From: Alphaproteobacteria bacterium
GTDB lineage: Bacteria; Pseudomonadota; Alphaproteobacteria; SMXS01
DNA: 56,317 nt
Assembly: GCA_016124315.1 (NCBI GenBank)
Contig: WGNW01000013.1
Location: 1-56,317, forward strand
Reading direction: 5' to 3'
A model generated the notes under the pieces. It did no database searches. It was not told the origin of the DNA and worked only from the letters and a program-made list of their open reading frames with translations. The stretch's first letter is position 1, and each line of letters begins with the position of its first letter. A program made the translations under genes and the position numbers. Below, piece after piece: positions 9,690 to 19,840 of the stretch.

Positions 9690-10133
9690 TCAGGCCCGGG
9701 ACTCCATCCAGATGGTGAACGGACCGTCATTCACGAGGGCGACCCTCATCGACGCCGCGAAGCGCCCGGTGCGGACCGGCACGCCCTCGCCCGCCAGCAT
9801 TGCGCAGAAGCCCTCGTAGAGCGCCCTCGCCTGCTCGGGCGGCGCCGCGCGGGAGAAGCCGGGCCGGTTGCCCTTGCGCCACTCGGCAGCCAGGGTGAAC
9901 TGGCTGACCACCAGCGCCTCGCCCTGCACGTCGAGCACGGAGAGGTTGGTCTTGCCGGCCTCGTCGGCGAACAGGCGCATGCGCGCGATCTTGCCGGCGA
10001 GGTAACCGGCGTCGTCTTCCGTATCGCCGTCCTCGGCGCAGACCAGGACGAGCAGGCCCGGCCCGATGGCCGCGACCGCCTCGCCGTCGACCGTGACGGC
10101 AGCCTCCGTCACCCGCTGCAGCAGCGCCCGCAT
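9690..10133 (-). CDS. dtd: D-aminoacyl-tRNA deacylase
   Basis: Dtd hydrolyses D-aminoacyl-tRNAs and glycyl-tRNA(Ala) as a proofreading enzyme in the cytoplasm. The 147-residue product starts [18 protein letters not shown], has [19 protein letters not shown], and shows both catalytic signatures: SQFTL (about 79-83) and NDGPFTI near the C-terminus (the NxGPxT motif). Length matches the family. An upstream in-frame start at 10160 would add MGAHDQRKR before the conserved first residue and is not favoured. It is divergent from the MBL hydrolase gene with a 72-base gap. Confidence 0.96.
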   Translation of the reverse strand: MRALLQRVTEAAVTVDGEAVAAIGPGLLVLVCAEDGDTEDDAGYLAGKIARMRLFADEAGKTNLSVLDVQGEALVVSQFTLAAEWRKGNRPGFSRAAPPEQARALYEGFCAMLAGEGVPVRTGRFAASMRVALVNDGPFTIWMESRA

Positions 10134-10205
10134 CCGCTTCCTCTGGTCATGCGCCCCCATGGGCGCTATGTGTTCCTAAACCTTGGACAGCGTCAGGACA
10201 ATCTC

Positions 10206-10871
10206 ATGAAGGCCGCCATCGTCCCCGTCACCCCCTTCGCGCAGAACAGCACTGTGCTGTGGTGCGAGAAGACCATGCGCGGCGCGGTGAGCGACCCGGG
10301 CGGCGACCTGGACCGCATCCTGGGCGTGGCCGAGGAGAACGGCGTGACCCTGGAGAAGATTCTCATCACTCACGCCCATCTGGACCACGCCGGCGCCACC
10401 GCCGACCTGGCGGAGAAGCTCAACCTGCCGATCGAGGGCCCACACAGGGCCGACCAGTTCCTCATCGACAGCCTGCCCAAGTCGGCCGCCCAGTACCGCT
10501 TCCCGCCGGCGCGGAGTTTCGTGCCCACCCGCTGGCTCGAGGACGGCGACACGGTGACCGTGGGCGAAGTGGTGCTCGACGTCGTGCATTGTCCCGGCCA
10601 CACGCCGGGCCACGTGGTGTTCGTCAGCCCGACGGCGCGCATCGCCATCGTCGGCGACGTACTGTTCCAGGGCTCGATCGGCCGCACCGACCTGCCCCGC
10701 GGCAACTTCCAGCAGCTGATCGACGCCATCACCAAGAAACTCTGGCCCTACGGCGACGACATCACCTTCGTCCCCGGCCACGGCGCCACCTCGACCTTCG
10801 GCAACGAGCGGAAATGGAACCCGTTCGTCTCGGACTTCGCCATCAGCATGAACAGCGGCCAGGGCGTCTAG
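10206..10871 (+). CDS. MBL-fold hydrolase, YcbL/glyoxalase II-like
   Basis: A 221-residue metallo-beta-lactamase-fold hydrolase. The metal motif THAHLDHAG sits at about residues 55-63 (His56, His58, Asp60, His61), with further ligands in HCPGHTPGH, IVGDVLFQGSIGRTDLP and VPGHGATSTFGNE. Length and motif order match the YcbL type of type II glyoxalase-like proteins, which lack the separate C-terminal glutathione-binding domain of classical GloB. The usual substrate is taken to be S-D-lactoylglutathione or another thioester; the true substrate is not shown by sequence. It lies between dtd (divergent) and pirin (same strand, 60 bases downstream). Confidence 0.9.
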   Translation: MKAAIVPVTPFAQNSTVLWCEKTMRGAVSDPGGDLDRILGVAEENGVTLEKILITHAHLDHAGATADLAEKLNLPIEGPHRADQFLIDSLPKSAAQYRFPPARSFVPTRWLEDGDTVTVGEVVLDVVHCPGHTPGHVVFVSPTARIAIVGDVLFQGSIGRTDLPRGNFQQLIDAITKKLWPYGDDITFVPGHGATSTFGNERKWNPFVSDFAISMNSGQGV

Positions 10872-10931
10872 CCGCGCTAGACAACGGCGCTCGCCGGGCA
10901 CAGGATTCGCCCTCGCCCGAAGGAGAGCGCC

Positions 10932-11798
10932 ATGCCGTCATCCATCGACATCGTCATCGAACCGCGGGGCCGCGACCTGGGCGGCTTCGAGGTGCGCCGC
11001 ATCCTGCCTCACGCCCGAAGGCGGATGGTGGGACCCTTCGTGTTCCTGGATCATCTCGGTCCGGCGACCTTCGCGCCGGGAACGGGCATCGACGTTCGCC
11101 CCCATCCGCATATCGGGCTGGCGACGGTCACCTACCTGTTCGAGGGCGAGATGCTCCACCGCGACAGCCTCGGCGCCGTGCAGAACATCATGCCCGGGGA
11201 CGTCAACTGGATGACGGCCGGACGCGGCATCGTCCATTCGGAACGCACCGCGCCCGAGGCCCGGGCCAGGGGTTTCAGGATCCACGGCATCCAGTCCTGG
11301 GTGGCGCTGCCGCTGGAAGCAGAGGAGACCGAGCCGTCGTTCCACCACCATCCCAAGGCGGCGTTGCCCGAGATCGACGTGGAAGGGGTGCCCATGCGGC
11401 TGATCGCCGGCACCGCCTACGGCGCCGAGTCGCCCGTCAGGACGTTCTCCCCCACCTTCTACCTGGATGCCGCCATGCCGGCTGGTGCCGCGTTCGACCT
11501 GACCGACGAGCACGAGGAGCGGGCCGTGTACGTCGCCGAAGGCAGCGTCAGCGTCGAGGGCGCCGACTATCCCGCCGGGCGGATGATGGTGTGCGCACCC
11601 GGCGCCGCCGTCACCCTGGCGTCGCCGGACGGCGCGCGGCTGATGCTGCTGGGCGGCGCGGGGATCGGCCCCCGCCACATCTGGTGGAATCTGGTTTCGA
11701 GCCGCCCGACGCGCATCGAGCAGGCCAAGGACGACTGGAAGGCGGGACGCTTCGCGCCGGTGCCCGGCGAGACCGAATACATCCCGCTTCCCGAGTAG
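10932..11798 (+). CDS. Pirin family protein
   Basis: A 288-residue bicupin of the pirin family. The N-terminal domain has the hallmark metal-binding block RPHPHIGLATVTYLFEGE (about 56-73) and GDVNWMTAGRGIVHSE (about 94-109), followed by the pirin C-terminal cupin (ERAVYVAEGSV, AGRMMVCAPGAAV) and the closing segment HIWWNLVSSRPTRIEQAKDD. Pirins bind iron; some have quercetinase activity, others act as regulatory partners. Nothing here indicates which. AAGGAGA precedes the ATG at the normal distance. It converges with the DUF6491-like gene with only 6 bases between stops. Confidence 0.95.
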   Translation: MPSSIDIVIEPRGRDLGGFEVRRILPHARRRMVGPFVFLDHLGPATFAPGTGIDVRPHPHIGLATVTYLFEGEMLHRDSLGAVQNIMPGDVNWMTAGRGIVHSERTAPEARARGFRIHGIQSWVALPLEAEETEPSFHHHPKAALPEIDVEGVPMRLIAGTAYGAESPVRTFSPTFYLDAAMPAGAAFDLTDEHEERAVYVAEGSVSVEGADYPAGRMMVCAPGAAVTLASPDGARLMLLGGAGIGPRHIWWNLVSSRPTRIEQAKDDWKAGRFAPVPGETEYIPLPE

Positions 11799-11804
11799 AA
11801 AAGC

Positions 11805-12197
11805 CTACTTAGTCTTGACCTTGTTGACCTTCTGGAAGTCACCCAGCGGGCACGGCGCGTAGATGGCCCCGCCGGTGCTGACCGGCGTAATGACATCGAC
11901 GTTGCACAGCTCGTTGAGCCCCCGCAGCGTGTAGGTGAAGCCATCCTGAATCTTCAGGCCCGAGCACTTGTGGGGAAGGTGGTTCAAGTAATACTCACCA
12001 CCGTTGATCCGGAACACGATGTTCTCATTGTCGATCACATCGGTGTTGTGGATCATGTAGGTCGCGATGCACTGTCGCTTCTCGCCGGTGGGCTGGTACT
12101 TGGAAAGTTCGTTCTCGTCCGCCGCGGCCGTGCCCGCCAGCGCAAGGGCAACGACCGACGCGGCGGCCACAGATATCGTCAGTTCCCTGATCGTCAT
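11805..12197 (-). CDS. Secreted DUF6491-like protein
   Basis: A 130-residue exported protein. The signal peptide is MTIRELTISVAAASVVALAL followed by AGTAAA, with cleavage likely before DENEL. The mature part has three or four cysteines (KRQCIATYMI, HKCSGLK, ELCNVDVITP, APCPLG) and the pattern NENIVFRINGGEYYLNHLP, which resembles DUF6491 proteins; the role is unknown. The ATG at 12195-12197 follows GGGAGAGCGAC, which decides it over an in-frame start at 12302 that would hide the signal peptide. It is divergent from feoAB and shares that intergenic region, which holds a Fur-box-like site. Confidence 0.78.
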   Translation of the reverse strand: MTIRELTISVAAASVVALALAGTAAADENELSKYQPTGEKRQCIATYMIHNTDVIDNENIVFRINGGEYYLNHLPHKCSGLKIQDGFTYTLRGLNELCNVDVITPVSTGGAIYAPCPLGDFQKVNKVKTK

Positions 12198-12287
12198 GTC
12201 GCTCTCCCGTGAAGCTTTGTCGTTAGATGTAGTAACGGTAACGGGATATTCCACGGCCGGTTCCACAGCGCTCAAAACACCGTCAGT

Positions 12288-12306
12288 TTTGATGCTAATC
12301 ATTTAC
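12288..12306. promoter_or_regulatory. Candidate Fur box upstream of feoAB
   Basis: The 19-base segment TTTGATGCTAATCATTTAC matches the classical Fur consensus GATAATGATAATCATTATC at 13 positions by my count, including the central TAATCATT. It lies about 90 bases before feoA and about 90 bases before the divergent secreted-protein gene. Ferrous iron uptake genes are usual Fur targets, so repression in iron sufficiency is plausible. Many alphaproteobacteria use Irr or a divergent Fur instead, so this remains a candidate. Confidence 0.45.
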
Positions 12307-12394
12307 GACACCGACAATAGGTCTTAACAATCGCCGCAAATCTGCTACATTCCTACACGAGTTAGGAATGACTTGCAGTTGCACGGGAGCTATG

Positions 12395-12657
12395 ATGGAC
12401 GCCATTGTCACGATCCGCGATCTGGGGCGACTGAGGCCGGGCGATTCCGGCCGCATCGCCGGCTTGGCCGCGATCGCCCTGCCGCCCGAGCAGGAACAGC
12501 GCCTGCTGCGCATGGGGTTCGCCGAGGATGCGCGCATCGAAGTGCGCCACGAAGGACCAGTCGGCCGCGACCCCATCGCCGTCAAGGTGGACGGGATCAT
12601 CATCGCCCTGCGCCGGCGCGATGCCGAAGCGATCCTGGTCGAGGTCGACCCGCCTAG

Positions 12658-12661
<4 letters not shown>
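12395..12661 (+). CDS. feoA: Ferrous iron transport protein FeoA
   Basis: An 88-residue SH3-like FeoA-domain protein that assists FeoB in Fe(II) import on the cytoplasmic side. Family features are LRPGDSGRIAGL, the QRLLRMGFAEDARIEVRH block (the LxxMGxxxGxxI pattern), and DPIAVKVDGIIIALRRRDAEAI. GGGAG sits 5 bases before the ATG at 12395; the adjacent ATG at 12392 would be too close. The stop overlaps the feoB start as ATGA at 12658-12661, so the pair is translationally coupled. No feoC is seen downstream. Confidence 0.93.
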
Positions 12662-14532
<1,871 letters not shown>

Positions 14533-14542
14533 GACGTCCGGC

Positions 14543-14887
14543 TCAGGCGGCGCCTCCCGGCGGAAAGTGGACCGCCAGCCAAACCGTGGGAGCGTCCGGG
14601 TCGGTCCATTCGACCCGGTGCCGGAGGCCCGCCGGGATATGACACCAGTCGCCCGGTCCCATGGAGAGCACCTCATCCCCGGTCTCGAAGCGGAGCCGGC
14701 CGGCACCCCGCAGCACCAGAACCCACTCGTCCTCCGCCGGATGCTGCCACTCGGTCGTGTGCCCGGTGGAGACGATCCGGGCGATCCGCACGCCGAGACC
14801 GGCGGCGAGGTCGAGGAACTGCTCCTCGGCGAGCTGCGAAGGAACCGACGCGAACAGATTGCCGCTGACCGGGCCGCTATTCCTCAT
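14543..14887 (-). CDS. Single-domain cupin protein
   Basis: A 114-residue cytosolic cupin. The first motif reads TTEWQHPAEDEWVLVLRGAG (His about 49, Glu 52-54) and the second GPGDWCHIPAGLRHRVEWTD (His about 84 and 90), so a metal site is plausible. Small cupins of this type have diverse or unknown roles and the substrate cannot be inferred. Its start lies 11 bases inside the upstream ferredoxin gene, so the two are translated from one message. Coupling with a ferredoxin suggests a redox or oxygenase-related function, which is inference. Confidence 0.85.
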   Translation of the reverse strand: MRNSGPVSGNLFASVPSQLAEEQFLDLAAGLGVRIARIVSTGHTTEWQHPAEDEWVLVLRGAGRLRFETGDEVLSMGPGDWCHIPAGLRHRVEWTDPDAPTVWLAVHFPPGGAA

Positions 14888-15080
14888 CGACGCTGATCGC
14901 GCCGACCGGGCACATCATGAAGCCGGTCTCCGCCGCGCCGAGCAGGTCGGCGTCGTCGTCGGAAACATGCGCGTGCCTGGCGACGCCCTTGCCCTTGGGC
15001 CCACGCTCGAACGCATCCGGCGCGAACGTGTAGCAACGGCCGTGGGCCTTGCACTTCTCCCGATCGACGACGACCTTCAT
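14877..15080 (-). CDS. [3Fe-4S]-type ferredoxin
   Basis: A 67-residue acidic ferredoxin. It carries EKCKAHGRCYTFAPDAFE (Cys 9 and Cys 15) and FMMCPVGAIS near the C-terminus, three cysteines in the pattern of single-cluster [3Fe-4S] ferredoxins that donate electrons to cytochrome P450s and related oxygenases. No P450 or reductase lies in the window, so its partner is unknown. GGGGAGAG precedes the ATG. It overlaps the downstream cupin gene by 11 bases, which is the only functional hint. Confidence 0.9.
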   Translation of the reverse strand: MKVVVDREKCKAHGRCYTFAPDAFERGPKGKGVARHAHVSDDDADLLGAAETGFMMCPVGAISVDEE

Positions 15081-15167
15081 GCCTCTCTCCCCATAAAGCG
15101 TGCCCTGCGCCGGAGATCATGCCCGTCCCGGGCTTCCGACGCCAGCCGCCACCGGACCGCCCGGCAA

Positions 15168-15701
15168 TCAGCTCTCCAGCAGATGGGCGAAGCTCTGGCG
15201 CGCCTTGGCCACCTTGGGTGCGACAACGACGCGGCAGTAGGGCTGGCCCGGATTGTTGGCGAAATAGTCCTGGTGGTAGTCCTCGGCCGGCCAGAACCGG
15301 TCGGCGGGGGCCACTTCGGTGACGATCGCCCCGTCCCAGACCTGCTCTGCCCGCCCGATCGCCGCCTCCGCGGCCTGCCGCTGGGCCTCGGAATGGGTGA
15401 ACACCGCCGAGCGGTACTGGGTGCCCACGTCGTTGCCCTGCCGGTTGAGCTGCGTCGGATCATGAGTGGCGAAGAAGATGTCCAGCAGCGTGTCGTAGCT
15501 CACCACCTCGGGATCGAAGCGGATCTCCACCGCCTCGGCGTGGCCGGTCGTGCCGGAGCAGACCTCCCGGTAGGTGGGATTTCCCTTGGCTCCGCCGATG
15601 TACCCGGACCGCACCGACTTCACGCCCCTGACCGGCAGGAACACGGCCTCCGTGCACCAGAAGCAACCGCCTGCGAATGTCGCCGTTTCCAATTCCGCCA
15701 T
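15168..15701 (-). CDS. msrA: Peptide-methionine (S)-S-oxide reductase MsrA
   Basis: MsrA reduces methionine S-sulfoxide in proteins. The 177-residue product has the catalytic GGCFWC (Cys13, with Cys16 following), GYIGGAKGNPTYREVCSGTTGHAE, FDPEVVSYDTLLDIFFATHDPTQLNRQGNDVGTQYRS in separate blocks, and EDYHQDYF, all canonical. No N-terminal export signal is present, so it acts in the cytosol. AAGGAG lies at the correct distance from the ATG. It lies between the ferredoxin-cupin pair and a secreted DUF4412-like protein, all on the same strand; gaps of 66-88 bases leave the operon question open. Confidence 0.97.
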   Translation of the reverse strand: MAELETATFAGGCFWCTEAVFLPVRGVKSVRSGYIGGAKGNPTYREVCSGTTGHAEAVEIRFDPEVVSYDTLLDIFFATHDPTQLNRQGNDVGTQYRSAVFTHSEAQRQAAEAAIGRAEQVWDGAIVTEVAPADRFWPAEDYHQDYFANNPGQPYCRVVVAPKVAKARQSFAHLLES

Positions 15702-15767
15702 GAAATCGCTCCTTCTTGACTGGTTCCCGCACCGGGAGATCGGCCCGCGCCGGCCGAAGGCAAGAAC

Positions 15768-16634
15768 CTAGCGCGAGGGGATCATGTCCTTGCGGGCATA
15801 GCCGTCGGGCGGACCGAAGAACTTCTTCGGCAGATCCTGCGTCGTGGCGTCGCTGAACACGGTCTCCGTCTGCAGCTTGCCGTTGTCGTAGTTCCGTATG
15901 CGGACGGGAACGCCGTCGATCTTGTCGTACATCGCCATGGTGCTGTCGGCCATTCGCTGCATCGAGGGCATGTTGTCGAACAGCTTGCGCATGAAGGCGG
16001 TCATCGACTTGAACGCGGGCATGATCTCGTCGCCGTGCTTGATCGCGCCGGGCTTCGCCACGCACAGCTCCGCCGACGTCGCGCCGTTCTCCGTCTCCTC
16101 CCACAGCGTGCACGGAATGCCGTTCACCGTGTCCGTGCCGCCGCTGCGGTGCAGATCCCGCTGCGGCTGTCTGGGGGCAGTCTGCGGCATGCCGCCGCCA
16201 TACTGCTTCATCGCCGCCATCGCCCTCGCGCGGTCCTCGGGCGACAGGTTCTTCATCGCGTCGGCCATCATGGCGTTCATGTTGCCGCCGCCGGCTGCGC
16301 CGCCCATCATGCTGCCGAGCCTGCGCATGGTCGCCTCGTCCATCACCTGGTAGCTCTTCTCGTCGTTGTTGACGATGAGCATCCGCTCGCCGTCGGGCGC
16401 GCCGGGCGGCTGATAGATCATGTCGGTGTCCTGGTGGACGGGACGGCCGTACTTGCCGGCCGACGCCGTCCGGCTCTCGGTCTTGACGTACTGGCCCTGG
16501 ACATAGGTCCGAGCGGTGGTCGTCTCCTGGGTCGACAGGTCGTGCACCTGCATCTCGAGCACCACGCCGGCGTGCGCGGCCAGGGGCGCGGCCGCGAGCG
16601 GCAGGGCGAGTGAAAGCTGTCGAAGAATGCGCAT
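15768..16634 (-). CDS. Secreted DUF4412-like protein
   Basis: A 288-residue exported protein. MRILRQLSLALPLAAAPLAA is a signal peptide with cleavage likely after AHA. The mature protein starts with a beta strand pattern (VVLEMQVHDLSTQET) and includes RTYVQGQYVKTESRT and MIYQPPGAPDGERMLIVNND, resembling DUF4412 proteins that fold as LolA/LppX-like half barrels. A methionine- and glycine-rich linker (SMMGGAAGGGNMNAMMADAM in part) occupies about residues 107-130, followed by GIPCTLWEE and ELCVAKPG with two cysteines. The role is unknown; a lipid- or metal-related function in the periplasm is possible. Transcription is divergent from the gene at 16810. Confidence 0.75.
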   Translation of the reverse strand: MRILRQLSLALPLAAAPLAAHAGVVLEMQVHDLSTQETTTARTYVQGQYVKTESRTASAGKYGRPVHQDTDMIYQPPGAPDGERMLIVNNDEKSYQVMDEATMRRLGSMMGGAAGGGNMNAMMADAMKNLSPEDRARAMAAMKQYGGGMPQTAPRQPQRDLHRSGGTDTVNGIPCTLWEETENGATSAELCVAKPGAIKHGDEIMPAFKSMTAFMRKLFDNMPSMQRMADSTMAMYDKIDGVPVRIRNYDNGKLQTETVFSDATTQDLPKKFFGPPDGYARKDMIPSR

Positions 16635-16809
16635 GAAACGTGTCCCCTCTTGAATGGCCGCAATGCGGCGGTCGTGCAGGACGCGGATTATCGTCCAGAT
16701 GGGCGCCCCGGATCAACCGACGGCGGCGACCGCCGTTCCACCCCTTGATCTCGCTCGGCGGCTGGGCAGAATGCGCGGTCTGGCGAAGGAATCACGCAAA
16801 CGGGACTTC

Positions 16810-17325
16810 ATGGCAGACATCGTCAAGACACCCTATACCGAATGGCAGCCGACCCCGGTCGCGGACCCCCGCGCGGCGACGGTGCCGCAACTGGTCAACG
16901 GGATAGAAAGGATCGCGGCGGCGGAAGGGCCGATCCTGGAAGACCGGCTCTATGCCCTCTACGCCCGTGCCGGCGACCTGGGCCGCATCTACGACCACAC
17001 CCGCCGCCGCTTCACCACGGCGCTCGACTACGCGCGGCGCGAGGGGCTCCTTATCGTCGAGAAGGAATCGTTCGGAAGCCACGAGGAACTGGTCATCCGC
17101 CTGCCCGGCCAGCCTTCCGTCTTGGTTAGGCAACGGGGCTCCCGCACGCTGCACGAGGTCCCCGCTTCCGAGCTCGCCGAGGTGATGATGGAGATCCGCA
17201 TCAGCCACGACCTGATTTCGCGCGAGGAGCTGTTCCGGTCGGTCCTCGAGGAATACGAACTCAAGCGGCTGACCCAGGCGACCGAGACCCGGCTGTCCGA
17301 TATCCTGAAAACCTGGCTTGCCTGA
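16810..17325 (+). CDS. Stand-alone DUF3320-like winged-helix protein
   Basis: A 171-residue basic-acidic mixed protein without signal or membrane segment. The start (MADIVKTPYTEWQPTPVADP) and ERIAAAEGPILEDRLYALYA, then GRIYDHTRRRFTTALDYARR and LVRQRGSRTLHEVPASELAE, resemble the C-terminal DUF3320-type module found on large superfamily 1 helicases and some restriction-linked proteins (recollection, not searched). Here no helicase or nuclease is attached. M at 16810 fits the family start; an upstream ATG at 16771 is possible. It is followed 115 bases later by the YrhK-like gene. Function is unknown; nucleic-acid binding is an inference from the fold. Confidence 0.65.
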   Translation: MADIVKTPYTEWQPTPVADPRAATVPQLVNGIERIAAAEGPILEDRLYALYARAGDLGRIYDHTRRRFTTALDYARREGLLIVEKESFGSHEELVIRLPGQPSVLVRQRGSRTLHEVPASELAEVMMEIRISHDLISREELFRSVLEEYELKRLTQATETRLSDILKTWLA

Positions 17326-17440
17326 GGGAAACATCCCCGCTCTGTGCCGTTGAGTCCGGCGCGGACGCGGGAGGGGCGCTCCGCCGTTCGGCGCCGTCTG
17401 CCGCCGGGCGCTGACGTGCCACCAACCGGAAGGAGACTCC

Positions 17441-17728
17441 ATGAACGACCGCCGCAACCGCGACAAGCGCATCGACGGCGTCCACCGCACCTACCAGAAC
17501 CTCTTCCTTGGCGTCGACTTCGGCGCCGCCATTCTGTTCGTCATCGGCAGCATCCTGTTCTTTTATCCGGACCGGCAACACGCGGCGACCTGGGCGTTCC
17601 TGGTGGGCAGCATCCTCTTCGCGGTCAAGCCGACCCTGCGCGTGGCCCGCTTTCTGCACCTGCGCGCCATCGCCCGCGAGGCCGAAACTTCACTGCACGG
17701 CTTGCTCGTCGAGCGGCGATACTTCTAG
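17441..17728 (+). CDS. YrhK-like two-helix membrane protein
   Basis: A 95-residue small membrane protein. A charged N-terminus (NDRRNRDKRIDGVHRTY) is followed by FGAAILFVIGSILFFY and TWAFLVGSILFAVKPTLRVA, the two helices with the FxxGSxLF pattern repeated that characterises YrhK-domain proteins. The C-terminal 25 residues are amphipathic. The family has no established function. A clear AAGGAG lies upstream of the ATG. No operon partner is evident; the IalB gene follows after 125 bases on the same strand. Confidence 0.85.
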   Translation: MNDRRNRDKRIDGVHRTYQNLFLGVDFGAAILFVIGSILFFYPDRQHAATWAFLVGSILFAVKPTLRVARFLHLRAIAREAETSLHGLLVERRYF

Positions 17729-17853
17729 ACGGTCAATGGTCCCCGGCGGCGGCGGCTCAATCATGTGTTGGAGCCGGCCGTCAGCCATGCTAACCCGGTG
17801 TCGTTAACTGCAGCGGTATCCGGCGACGCCGGCGTGTAGTATGGGGGAAACCG

Positions 17854-18378
17854 ATGGTTCTCGGGTCAGCGACGAGGTATATGCGCGCGGCGCTTGGAGC
17901 GGTGCTCTTCGCGGCCTGCGCGCTGCCGGCGGCAGCACAGTCCGCGCAGGAAGTCCGTCAGGACTATAAGAATTGGCAGCTCTATTGTCCGGCGCCGCCG
18001 GCCGGCGGCAAGCAGGACTGCGAGATTCACCAGCTGCTGAAGAACAAGGAGGGCAAGCTGGTGGCGGGCATGTACGGTACCCGCCGGAGCGGCAACACCC
18101 TGCTCATGGTCCGCGTGCCGCTGGGCGTGCTGCTGAACAAGAAGATGACGCTGCAGATCGACAACGGCATCGGCACGGATGCGATCACCTTCCTGCGCTG
18201 CGACGTCAATGGCTGCATCGCCCAGATCCTGGCGAGCGACGCCTTCCTGAATTCGCTGCGCGGCGGCAAGAGCGCCAAGCTCACCGTTTTCGCCGACACC
18301 AACAGGCCCATACCGATCGAGTTCAACCTGGAGGGCTTCGCCGACGCCGAGAAGGCGCTCGCCGCGCGTCCCGGCTAA
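17854..18378 (+). CDS. Invasion-associated locus B (IalB) family protein, copy 1
   Basis: A 174-residue exported protein with signal peptide (YMRAALGAVLFAACALPAAA, cleavage after AQS or nearby). The mature part has the IalB pattern: YKNWQLYCPAP and DCEIHQLL with paired cysteines, LLMVRVPLGVLLNKKMTLQI, FLRCDVNGCIAQI with two more cysteines, and FNLEGFADAEKAL at the end. IalB was named for erythrocyte entry by Bartonella, but homologues are widespread in free-living alphaproteobacteria with unknown function. GGGGGAAACCG supports this start; M at 17881 is an alternative. A second homologue lies at 21895. Confidence 0.92.
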   Translation: MVLGSATRYMRAALGAVLFAACALPAAAQSAQEVRQDYKNWQLYCPAPPAGGKQDCEIHQLLKNKEGKLVAGMYGTRRSGNTLLMVRVPLGVLLNKKMTLQIDNGIGTDAITFLRCDVNGCIAQILASDAFLNSLRGGKSAKLTVFADTNRPIPIEFNLEGFADAEKALAARPG

Positions 18379-18473
18379 AGGCCGGCCTCCGCACGGATAC
18401 GGAATGTTGCGCCAGCATGCCGGAGTCGATCGCCTCGCCGGTTACAGGCGGAATCCCCTGAAAGCGGGACGAT

Positions 18474-19667
18474 CTAGACTCGGGCCACCGGCTTCCGGCT
18501 GGCATAGCGGGCAGCCAGCGTAAGGCCGCCGGCCAGACCCACTGCCCGGCCCGCCGACGCTGCCAGCGCGGCAGCACTCGAGATGGCCCCGAGGCCGGCG
18601 AGGGTGGCCGCTGCCTTGCGGGCCAGTTCGAACTCCAGATCGTGCCGCCCGGCCAGTCGGGAGAGAGCGTCGACCGCCTCGCTGCGCCGCCCGAGCGCCG
18701 CCAGTCCCGTGCCCAGGGTGAACAGCGTCCAGCTGTCGTCGGCACCGTGCTCCAGCACCCGCGCGAAACTGTCGGCCGCGCCCGACCGGTCGCCCATGCG
18801 GACCTGGAGCGCGCCGAGATGGGCCCAGTTGACGGCGGCCGCCGGCTCGCGGCGCACGAACCAGCGCAGGGCATGAAAGGTGGCCGCATCCCTCGGCTTC
18901 AGGAGGTCCCCCGCCGGCCCCGCCTCGAAGTGGAGGCCGGCCACGCTGCCCGTCGCCGCCAGCAGTCCACCGTGCAGGGCCACGTAGCTGCGGAAGAACT
19001 GGCGCTCGAAATAGGGATGAGCGACCAGCGCATCAGGGGCACCGAATGGCGGCTCGCGTGTGATCAGGACATGAGGCAGCGCCACGATCGATACCGGCGT
19101 GCCCACGATGTCCACGGTGCACCGGGAGGCTTCTCCTCCCGGAACCGCCTCGCGCCGCCAGCGCGCGCCCGCGCCGTGGAGCAACTCGTTGAGGGCGATC
19201 TGGTCGTCCAGCCGACGCCGCGTCGCCTTGCGCCACGCGCGAAACAGCGCGCGTGTGCCCTCGCCCGCGCGCGCGACGAAGAAGCCGCAGCACAGCACGA
19301 AGCCCCAGGCGGCGCCCACCCGGCGGGGAACGCCGAACTCGCGCGAGAAGACCAGGTCGGCGTCCACCGCGTCGATCAGCGGCCACGGGTCTGCGAGCCA
19401 GAAGGCATCGGCGTCGCTGTGGGCGATGTCGCCCTCGGCCGCCAGTCTCTCCAGCATGTCGAAGCGGCGCAACCAGAACGCCTGCCGGCTCCGGCCGCCG
19501 TCGGGTGCCGCCAGCGCCTCGACGCCGGGCAAGGAGCCGCAATGCTCCAGCGCGCCCGCGTCCATGCAGCACACCACCGGCGGTCCTCCCAGCAGCGGCG
19601 CCGACTGCCGCAGCCAGACATCGAGCAAGTCCAGATAGCCGTGGTTGACGGCAGTGATCACTCTCAT
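18474..19667 (-). CDS. Glycosyltransferase-like protein with C-terminal TPR region
   Basis: A 397-residue protein. The first 250 residues have a GT-A nucleotide-diphosphosugar transferase look: MRVITAVNHGYLDLLDVWL at the start, RFDMLERLAAEGDIAHSDAD with the DxD at about residues 85-87, then FWLADPWPLIDAVDADLVFS and LDDQIALNELL. The last third (about 265-350) reads as helical repeats (NWAHLGALQVRMGDRSGAAD, SWTLFTLGTGLAALGRRSEA) of TPR type. No signal peptide; likely cytosolic or membrane-peripheral. A GTG nine bases upstream is an alternative start. It is divergent from the PEP-CTERM protein gene. Donor and acceptor are unknown. Confidence 0.75.
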   Translation of the reverse strand: MRVITAVNHGYLDLLDVWLRQSAPLLGGPPVVCCMDAGALEHCGSLPGVEALAAPDGGRSRQAFWLRRFDMLERLAAEGDIAHSDADAFWLADPWPLIDAVDADLVFSREFGVPRRVGAAWGFVLCCGFFVARAGEGTRALFRAWRKATRRRLDDQIALNELLHGAGARWRREAVPGGEASRCTVDIVGTPVSIVALPHVLITREPPFGAPDALVAHPYFERQFFRSYVALHGGLLAATGSVAGLHFEAGPAGDLLKPRDAATFHALRWFVRREPAAAVNWAHLGALQVRMGDRSGAADSFARVLEHGADDSWTLFTLGTGLAALGRRSEAVDALSRLAGRHDLEFELARKAAATLAGLGAISSAAALAASAGRAVGLAGGLTLAARYASRKPVARV

Positions 19668-19840
19668 GGGCACCACTCTACAGGCGCCTGGTTACGAAGG
19701 AACAGTGACAACAGAGAGCGGACGGACAGCCGCTGCCGGCGTAAACCGGCAATATACTTTCGTTTCGGGTGAATTTGTGGTGTGGTATAGAGGCGTTCTT
19801 GGGGGAAGAGCGCAAAACGAAGGCAATGGAGCTTGTTGCC

